6,093 bases of DNA from Proteobacteria bacterium UBA6729 (GTDB taxonomy: Bacteria > Pseudomonadota > Gammaproteobacteria > Porifericomitales > Porifericomitaceae). The notes below the pieces were generated by a model. That model ran no database searches and had not been told where the DNA came from. It was given only the letters and a program-made list of their open reading frames with translations. Below, one piece after another: positions 1 to 6,093 of this stretch; the first letter of the stretch is position 1, and every line of letters starts with the position of its first letter. The translations under genes and the position numbers were made by a program. The DNA lies in NCBI GenBank assembly GCA_002454015.1, contig DKIB01000019.1, forward strand, positions 5,415 through 11,507. The letters run 5' to 3'.

Positions 1-1
1 C

Positions 2-1438
2 GGGAGGGTGCCGCTGGTACTGGCCGTTGCCGGCCATGACCCGAGTGGTGCAGCCGGGGTGCAGGCGGATATTGAGACCATCGCTGCCATGGGCTGTGGC
101 TGTGCAACCCTGATTACTGCCTTGACCGTGCAGAATACGGCGCGTTTTGTCGCCATTGCACCACAGTCGGCCACAGCGCTGCGTGAGCAGGCTGCCGTTC
201 TGCTGGAGGATGTCACGGTAGGGGCAGTCAAGATAGGCGTGGTGGGTACGGTGGCAATAGCTACCGAGTTGGCGCGGATTATGGAGCGGCTTGGCCCATT
301 GCCTGTGGTGCTGGACCCGGTATTGCAGAGCAGCACAGCGGGGGTGTTGGTGGCGCCGGAGTGCGGGCGTCGTCTGCTGGACATACTGGCCAGCCATGTC
401 ACGGTGCTGACCCCCAACCAGGCTGAGGCCCTGACCCTGACCCATGCCGCCACGGTGGATGGTGCTGCCGAGAGCCTGCTCCAGCAGGGGTGCAGGAATG
501 TACTGGTGACCGGGCTGGCATCCGGTGCCGCAAAGCCGCTGCACGTCTCCCGCCTGTACCGTCATGCCGGGGCTCCGCTGGAGTTCAGGGTGCCACGCCT
601 GGAGGGGGTCTGGCACGGCTCCGGATGCACCCTGTCTGCCGCCCTGACTGCGGGTCTGGCACAGGGCCATTCCGTACCACGCGCTACCCGCATCGCTGTC
701 AACTACACATGGGAATGCCTGGGCAGTGCCCGGCAACATGGCCGGGGACAGCTGCATCCACAGCGCTCTGTCAGGGCTGTGGATGCGCCCCGGCTGCGCC
801 CTGGTCTGTATGCCATCGCCGATGCCGATATCCTGTCTGATGCCAGACTGATCGAGTGTACGGAGCAAGTATTACGGGGTGGGGCGGTTGCCGTACAGTA
901 CCGCAACAAGCAGAGCCCTCACCCTGCCCGCCGTCACGTGGCCCGTGCATTACGGCGGCTGTGCAGGCACTACGGAGCATGTTTTATCATCAACGATGAC
1001 CCGGTGTTGGCCCGGGAGCTGGGGGCAGATGGTGTGCATCTGGGGCAGCACGATGCAGATCCAATTGCGGTGCGTGAGTGGCTCGGTGCAGCTGCGCTGA
1101 TCGGCGTATCCTGCTATGACAACCTGCAGCGTGCCTGTGCAGCGGAACGCGCCCATGCGGACTATGTTGCCTTTGGCAGCTTCTTTGCATCGCTTACACG
1201 ACCGGATGCGGTGCGGCCACCACTCAGTCTGCTGCACAGAGCAAAACAGGTGCTGAGCGTGCCGATTATCGCCATAGGAGGGGTGACCGCGACCAATGCC
1301 CGGGAACTAATCGAGGGGGGTGCAGATCTGGTGGCGTCGGTACGCGACCTGTATCTGCACGATACCCCGGAGGTGCGTGCACGCGCATACAGCCGCCTGT
1401 TTGCAGAGCTCTGCCCGGCGGCGACGGGCCATGGATAG
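2..1438 (+). CDS. thiDE: Bifunctional HMP/HMP-P kinase - thiamin-phosphate synthase (ThiD-ThiE fusion), 5' end probably outside window
   Basis: Makes thiamin phosphate in the cytoplasm. The ThiD half phosphorylates hydroxymethylpyrimidine twice; the ThiE half joins HMP-PP to thiazole phosphate. Counting from the GTG at base 8, ThiD spans about residues 1-255: GHDPSGAAG at 9-17, KIG at 75-77, HGSGCT with the catalytic-loop Cys207, and a GRGQ-type tail at 245-248 as I recall it in Pseudomonas ThiD. ThiE spans about 264-470: QYRNK 297-301, INDD 328-331, GVHLGQ 342-347, FGSFFASLT 389-397, AIGG 422-425. Both halves look complete and in one frame, so this is a true fusion; many gammaproteobacteria carry two genes. 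The start is uncertain. A GGGAGG abuts the GTG at base 8 with no spacer, and the frame is open to the left edge with Gly-Arg codons resembling the residues before this motif in relatives, so the real start is probably upstream. The stop overlaps the next gene by 8 bases. Confidence 0.93.
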   Translation, partial: GRVPLVLAVAGHDPSGAAGVQADIETIAAMGCGCATLITALTVQNTARFVAIAPQSATALREQAAVLLEDVTVGAVKIGVVGTVAIATELARIMERLGPLPVVLDPVLQSSTAGVLVAPECGRRLLDILASHVTVLTPNQAEALTLTHAATVDGAAESLLQQGCRNVLVTGLASGAAKPLHVSRLYRHAGAPLEFRVPRLEGVWHGSGCTLSAALTAGLAQGHSVPRATRIAVNYTWECLGSARQHGRGQLHPQRSVRAVDAPRLRPGLYAIADADILSDARLIECTEQVLRGGAVAVQYRNKQSPHPARRHVARALRRLCRHYGACFIINDDPVLARELGADGVHLGQHDADPIAVREWLGAAALIGVSCYDNLQRACAAERAHADYVAFGSFFASLTRPDAVRPPLSLLHRAKQVLSVPIIAIGGVTATNARELIEGGADLVASVRDLYLHDTPEVRARAYSRLFAELCPAATGHG

Positions 1439-2426
1439 CATAACCCAGGCAGCACTTGGTGCTGTAGTAGCGCGGGCTGTGGTCCCACAGGGGGGGGCAC
1501 GGGTAATGTTGTTCGGTGCGGTCGTCGGTATCGTGCCTGATATGGATGTGCTGGTCTGGCCCCTGCAGGATGATGTGGGCCGTTTCACTGCACATCGCAG
1601 CCTGACCCATTCCCTGCTCATCATGTTACCGGCCTGTGTCCCGCTGTCCCGGTTATGTGACCGGGTCGGTGGGCTGTCCCGACGCAGCTGGTTCTGGCTG
1701 TTGCTGTGGTGCCTGCTGACGCATATCCTGCTGGATCTGTGTACCACCTATGGTACGCAGGTATTCTGGCCGCTGTCCCGCTATCCCTATGCCTGGTCGA
1801 TCCTGTTCATCATAGATCCCGCCTATACGCTGGTGTTGTTCGGGGCTATCGCACTGTTGCTTGCAAAACGCGGACCACCCTGTACCGTGGCCTGTGGTGC
1901 ACTGCTGCTGTCCACGGCCTATATTCTGCTGGGAGCAGGGTTGAAGTTGCATGCCTATAATGTGTTCAAGACGGAGCTGCAATCGCGTGGCCACGCCTAT
2001 CCCCGGCTGATCGTACAGAACACCCCCTTCAACATAGTCCTGTGGCAGGCCATTGCGACCGGTCCGGACGGCGATATCATCGCCTGGTACCATCTGTTCA
2101 AGGGGCGCACGGCCATCAATATGGAACTGACCCCGGCGCATCCGCTGAGCGAACGCATCCACCTCAGGGCGGTACTGAATCCACGACTCACCCGGCTGAT
2201 GGAGTTCAGCAAGGGACTCTACCGCATTGAAGAGCGTAATGCGGACGGTTGGTTGTACCTCACGGATCTGCGCTTTGGTGTGGACCAGCTACGGCCCTTC
2301 AGTTTTCGCATCGCCCGCCTGGATGGCCGTGAACCGCGGCTGTTGCCCAGCCCCGAGCGGCAACCCTACCGCAGTCCTGATGGTCTGACAGAGGCCTGGC
2401 ACCAGCTGCGCCAGCAATTGTTCTGA
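1431..2426 (+). CDS. YdjM/DUF457-family membrane protein ('metal-dependent hydrolase'), function unproven
   Basis: A 331-residue polytopic inner-membrane protein. The opening MDSITQAALGA is the characteristic start of the YdjM/YbcI (DUF457) family, which favours the ATG at 1431 over in-frame starts farther upstream, such as 1320. Conserved polar motifs follow: PDMD at 36-39, HRSLTH at 55-60 and THILLD at 97-102. Their His and Asp residues are the basis for the family's 'metal-dependent hydrolase' name; no substrate is established. Hydrophobic stretches lie near residues 25-42, 60-72, 86-104, 121-146 and 152-170. The C-terminal half (about 175-331) is soluble-looking, with the family-typical WYHLF, EFSKGLYR and LTDLRFG segments. 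The start lies inside the thiDE stop region (ATGGATAG), so translation is probably coupled to thiDE. Only a weak GACGGG-like ribosome site precedes it. Codons 19-22 contain a run of eight Gs. A role in thiamin metabolism is not shown by the sequence. Confidence 0.85.
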   Translation: MDSITQAALGAVVARAVVPQGGARVMLFGAVVGIVPDMDVLVWPLQDDVGRFTAHRSLTHSLLIMLPACVPLSRLCDRVGGLSRRSWFWLLLWCLLTHILLDLCTTYGTQVFWPLSRYPYAWSILFIIDPAYTLVLFGAIALLLAKRGPPCTVACGALLLSTAYILLGAGLKLHAYNVFKTELQSRGHAYPRLIVQNTPFNIVLWQAIATGPDGDIIAWYHLFKGRTAINMELTPAHPLSERIHLRAVLNPRLTRLMEFSKGLYRIEERNADGWLYLTDLRFGVDQLRPFSFRIARLDGREPRLLPSPERQPYRSPDGLTEAWHQLRQQLF

Positions 2427-2431
2427 CCCGG

Positions 2432-2449
2432 CCTGCGTACGACGCAAGG
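2432..2449. terminator. Weak hairpin in the convergent gap, possible shared terminator
   Basis: The 48-base gap between the stop of the membrane-protein gene and the stop of rraA contains an inverted repeat: CCTGCGT, a 3-base loop ACG, then ACGCAAGG. Five pairs are continuous (TGCGT with ACGCA); two more C-G pairs need one bulged A. No T-run follows on either strand, so it does not meet the usual intrinsic-terminator pattern. It is the only stem I see where both converging transcripts should end. Rho-dependent ending is equally possible. Confidence 0.2.
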
Positions 2450-2474
2450 GCGGAGCTGCGCGCCAGGACGGGAC

Positions 2475-2954
2475 TCAGAGCAGGCGTTCTGTGGAGACCA
2501 GGATGCCGTCGCTGTCGGCATAGACAAAGGCACCCGGAGTAAAGTTGATGCCAGCAAAGCGTACCGGCACGGCGGTTTCTCCCGCCCCTTTTTTTGCACT
2601 GCGGTGCGGGTTGCTGCCCAGTGCACAGATGCCAAGTGGCAGCTGGCTGAGGGCGGCGGTGTCGCGCACGCAGCCATGAATGATCACCCCATGCCATTCA
2701 TTGTCGATGGCCATGGCTGCCATACGGTCGCCCAGCAACGCGCAACGGGTGGACCCGCCACCATCCACCACCAGCACCTGACCCGCGCCTGCACCGGCAA
2801 GTAGTTCGCGTACTCTGGTGTTATCTTCATGGCAGCGTACGGTGGCGATGGTGCCCAGAAAGTGGTTGCAGCCTCCATAATGGCGCAGACCGGGTGTGGC
2901 CACCTCGATCTTGTCAGGGTATGCATCACACAGCTCAGCCGTGGCAAATTTCAT
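2475..2954 (-). CDS. rraA: RraA-family protein (RNase E activity regulator A / HMG aldolase-like)
   Basis: A 159-residue protein, close to E. coli RraA in length (about 161) and sharing the N-terminal pattern MKFATAELCDAYPD, the VLVVDGGGSTR segment at 61-70, NEWHGVIIHG at 85-94 and the terminal motif VPVRFAGINFTPG..VYADSDGILVS. E. coli RraA binds RNase E and lowers its activity; structural relatives are divalent-metal 4-hydroxy-4-methyl-2-oxoglutarate aldolases and oxaloacetate decarboxylases. This protein has an Arg97-Asp98 pair after the G-C-V segment, matching the aldolase signature, where E. coli RraA as I recall has Arg-Gln. The catalytic option is therefore open and 'RraA' is a family label only. 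The ATG overlaps the glmU TGA as ATGA, with GGTGG 6 bases upstream as a likely ribosome site. It is the last gene of the leftward atpD-atpC-glmU-rraA cluster. A run of seven As lies at codons 120-122. Confidence 0.88.
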   Translation of the reverse strand: MKFATAELCDAYPDKIEVATPGLRHYGGCNHFLGTIATVRCHEDNTRVRELLAGAGAGQVLVVDGGGSTRCALLGDRMAAMAIDNEWHGVIIHGCVRDTAALSQLPLGICALGSNPHRSAKKGAGETAVPVRFAGINFTPGAFVYADSDGILVSTERLL

Positions 2955-4324
2955 GCCTTGCCACCACTGCCCGGGCGGTGCCAGCCGCGTATGGTTTGCT
3001 GTCGGGAGCGGGCGATGGCCAGCGTTCCCGCCTCTACATCTTCGGTGAGTGTGGAGCCGGCAGCCACCGTGGCGTTACTGCCTACGTGAATGGGCGCCAC
3101 CAGCTGTACGTGTGAGCCTATATGTACCCGATCCTCAATCACAGTACGATGTTTATCCCTGCCGTCGTAGTTGCAGGTTACGGTACCGCAGCCCAGATTG
3201 GCATCGGTACCAACCTTGGCATCACCGATGTAACTCAGGTGGTTGATGTTGGTGGCGGCACCGATGTCTGCCCGTTTGAGCTCAACAAAGTTGCCGATGC
3301 GCACATTGGCGTGCAGCTGTGTGCCTGGACGAATTCGACAGAAGGGTCCCAGCTTGCAGTGTTGGCCGATCTGTGCCCCTGCAATGTAGCTGTTTGGCAA
3401 CACCCGGGTGCCGTCGCCGAGTACGCTGTCGCGGATTATACAGCCTGCACCAATGTGTACATTGTTGCCGATGTGTACCTCGCCTTCGAAGAGCGTATTG
3501 ATATCGATGATCACATCGCTGCCGGTGTGTAATTCACCACGCAGGTCGAATCGATCCGGGTCCATCAGGGTTACCCCGGCTTCCAGCAGTGCGGTTGCCT
3601 GACGACGTTGTAGCAGACGCTCCAGTGTTGCCAGATCGGCCAGGGTATTTACCCCACCAGCCTCGGTGTGCTCAACACTTGCAACACACACCTCACGGTG
3701 GTCTGCAATCGCCAGGGCGATGACATCAACAAGGTAGTACTCATTCTGCCGGTTGTGATTGTCCACCCGTCCCAGCCAACCTCGCAACGGCTCTGCATCT
3801 GCCACCATGGCCCCTGCATAGCCCTCGCTTGTGCCCAGCTGTTCAGGGGTGGCGTCAGCCTGTTCCACGGCGCCTTGCACCCGTCCTTGTGCATCGCGCA
3901 GAATACGCCCGTAGCCGTATGGGGTATCCAGTCTGGTACTGAGGATGCTCAGGCCATCCTGCGGTTGTGCACTTACCAGTCGGTGCAGGGTAGCGGTCTG
4001 CAGCAGGGGGACATCTCCGTTCAGGATCAGCACTGGCCCGGCGGTTATCCGGTCCAGCGCAACGGCGGCGGCATGGCCGGTACCTTGCTGTTGCTCCTGC
4101 AACACCCAGTGTACCTGTGGCGGTAACGCCACCTCGGCACGCAGCTGCTCGCCCGCATAGCCATAAACTATGTATATGGCTTGTGGTTCCAGGGCAGCCG
4201 CGGCACGATAGACGTGATACAGCAATGGATATCCCCCCAGCCGATGCAATGCCTTGGGGCGCGCAGAGCACATGCGCGCACCCTTGCCGGCTGCCAGAAT
4301 AACGATACTGAGTTTGGAGTTCAG
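2951..4324 (-). CDS. glmU: Bifunctional N-acetylglucosamine-1-phosphate uridyltransferase / glucosamine-1-phosphate acetyltransferase
   Basis: Makes UDP-GlcNAc: the C-terminal left-handed beta-helix domain acetylates glucosamine-1-phosphate, and the N-terminal Rossmann-like domain transfers UMP from UTP. Numbered from the proposed CTG start (457 residues; E. coli GlmU 456): LAAGKGAR 10-17, Lys24, VLQ with Gln76, GTGH 81-84, NGD with metal-binding Asp104, YGRI from about 138, Glu154, and GVN with Asn226. Hexapeptide repeats run from about 250 to 440. Acetyltransferase residues are all present: Arg332, Lys350, His362 (catalytic base), Tyr365 and NY at 385-386. One key position differs: the family's EINTG reads EGYAG, placing Tyr at 169. 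The first ATG in frame (4273) would delete the nucleotide-binding loop, and no ATG, GTG or TTG lies between it and the in-frame stop near 4410. CTG at 4324-4322, overlapping the atpC TGA as CTGA, gives the right length and an N-terminus like relatives. The 3' end overlaps rraA by 4 bases. Confidence 0.93.
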   Translation of the reverse strand: MNSKLSIVILAAGKGARMCSARPKALHRLGGYPLLYHVYRAAAALEPQAIYIVYGYAGEQLRAEVALPPQVHWVLQEQQQGTGHAAAVALDRITAGPVLILNGDVPLLQTATLHRLVSAQPQDGLSILSTRLDTPYGYGRILRDAQGRVQGAVEQADATPEQLGTSEGYAGAMVADAEPLRGWLGRVDNHNRQNEYYLVDVIALAIADHREVCVASVEHTEAGGVNTLADLATLERLLQRRQATALLEAGVTLMDPDRFDLRGELHTGSDVIIDINTLFEGEVHIGNNVHIGAGCIIRDSVLGDGTRVLPNSYIAGAQIGQHCKLGPFCRIRPGTQLHANVRIGNFVELKRADIGAATNINHLSYIGDAKVGTDANLGCGTVTCNYDGRDKHRTVIEDRVHIGSHVQLVAPIHVGSNATVAAGSTLTEDVEAGTLAIARSRQQTIRGWHRPGSGGKA

Positions 4325-4752
4325 GAGCGGCCGGAACGTTTGCGCAGGTGCCGCAGGGCACGCAACTGTGCTGCGGTCTCGGCGAGCCGGGCCTGAGCCT
4401 GGGCGTAGTCAATGCGGGCATCCTGTTCATGGAAGGCGCGTTCAGCCGCCTCGCGGGCCTCCAACACTGCCTTTTCATCCAGATCTTCGGCACGCATAGC
4501 GGTATCGGAGAGGACGGTAACCACGGTGGGTTGTACCTCCAGTATGCCCCCGGACACATAGAAGGTCTGTTCTGCATCATCATCAGCAGTCTGCACACGT
4601 ACCACGCCGGGGGCGAGCCGGGTCAGCAATGCCGTATGTCCGGGGGTGATTCCTACCTCGCCCATCACGGCAGGTGCAAACAGGGTCGTCGCCTCACCCG
4701 AGTAGATCTCGTGCTCAGCGCTGACGATATCGATATGGACAGTATTTGCCAT
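4321..4752 (-). CDS. atpC: F0F1 ATP synthase epsilon subunit
   Basis: The epsilon subunit of F1 forms part of the rotating central stalk with gamma and, in bacteria, can inhibit ATP hydrolysis through its C-terminal helices. The 143-residue product matches the family length (E. coli 139). The N-terminal beta-sandwich covers about 1-85, with the typical GEVGITPGHTALLTRLAPG stretch at 31-49 and YVSGGILEVQPTVVTVLSD at 65-83. An alanine- and charge-rich helical hairpin covers about 88-138, ending in a basic tail. The ATG at 4752 gives the expected MANTVHIDIVSAE opening and lies 9 bases after the atpD TAA; no strong Shine-Dalgarno is visible, so coupling to atpD is likely. Its TGA overlaps the proposed CTG start of glmU. 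Confidence 0.96.
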   Translation of the reverse strand: MANTVHIDIVSAEHEIYSGEATTLFAPAVMGEVGITPGHTALLTRLAPGVVRVQTADDDAEQTFYVSGGILEVQPTVVTVLSDTAMRAEDLDEKAVLEAREAAERAFHEQDARIDYAQAQARLAETAAQLRALRHLRKRSGRS

Positions 4753-4761
4753 ATCGACCGA

Positions 4762-6093
<1,332 letters not shown>

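Noticed and set aside
1320..1430. Upstream extension of the DUF457 membrane protein to an in-frame start at 1320
   Set aside because: The family begins with the MDSxTQA motif at the ATG at 1431; the extra 37 codons lie inside thiDE and show no family similarity.
2589..2595. T-run as part of a plus-strand terminator
   Set aside because: It lies inside rraA, more than 160 bases past the plus-strand stop, and I see no stable GC stem just before it; it encodes Lys-Lys on the minus strand.
3122..3532. 136-codon plus-strand open frame rich in Val, Ala, Gly and Asp
   Set aside because: It is the antisense of the GlmU hexapeptide-repeat region. The repetitive look mirrors the repeat of the real gene, and there is no separate family signature.
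3122..3540. Tandem DNA repeat suggested by periodic GTG/GAT-rich motifs
   Set aside because: The periodicity comes from the hexapeptide (left-handed beta-helix) protein repeat; the DNA units differ too much to be a nucleotide repeat.
3855..4598. 247-codon minus-strand open frame across atpC and glmU
   Set aside because: Out of frame with both real genes, with a low-complexity Arg/Pro/Cys/Ala composition typical of shadow frames.

Overview
The window looks like ordinary housekeeping chromosome from a fairly GC-rich gammaproteobacterium. The evidence is the E. coli/Pseudomonas-like wording of the AtpD, AtpC, GlmU, RraA and ThiD/ThiE proteins, and the order atpD-atpC-glmU, which is the 3' end of the atp operon as in E. 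coli and pseudomonads. No finer taxonomic placement can be supported from the sequence alone. I see no RNA gene, mobile element, CRISPR array or phage gene. Almost every base is coding.

Layout. The left arm (about 1-2426) is read on the plus strand. It holds a bifunctional thiamin-biosynthesis gene, an HMP/HMP-P kinase (ThiD) fused to thiamin-phosphate synthase (ThiE), whose true start probably lies just left of the window. This overlaps by 8 bases a polytopic membrane protein of the YdjM/DUF457 'metal-dependent hydrolase' family. The right arm (2475-6093) is read on the minus strand: atpD (cut by the right edge), then atpC 9 bases later, then glmU and rraA, each overlapping the stop of the gene before it. 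The two arms converge on a 48-base gap that holds only an imperfect hairpin.

Working together. AtpD and AtpC are the catalytic beta and the epsilon subunits of F1-ATPase. GlmU makes UDP-GlcNAc, the common precursor of peptidoglycan and LPS. RraA-family proteins are either modulators of RNase E or small metal-dependent aldolases/decarboxylases. The tight packing suggests that glmU and rraA are co-transcribed with, and possibly translationally coupled to, the atp genes. ThiDE performs the two kinase steps on HMP and the coupling to thiazole phosphate.

Most unusual points. glmU has no ATG, GTG or TTG upstream of its nucleotide-binding loop and seems to start at a CTG that overlaps the atpC stop. 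GlmU has Tyr where the family's UDP-GlcNAc-binding Asn169 is expected. rraA sits as an overlapping third gene behind atpC-glmU. I found no convincing novel system here; these are local oddities in conserved genes.
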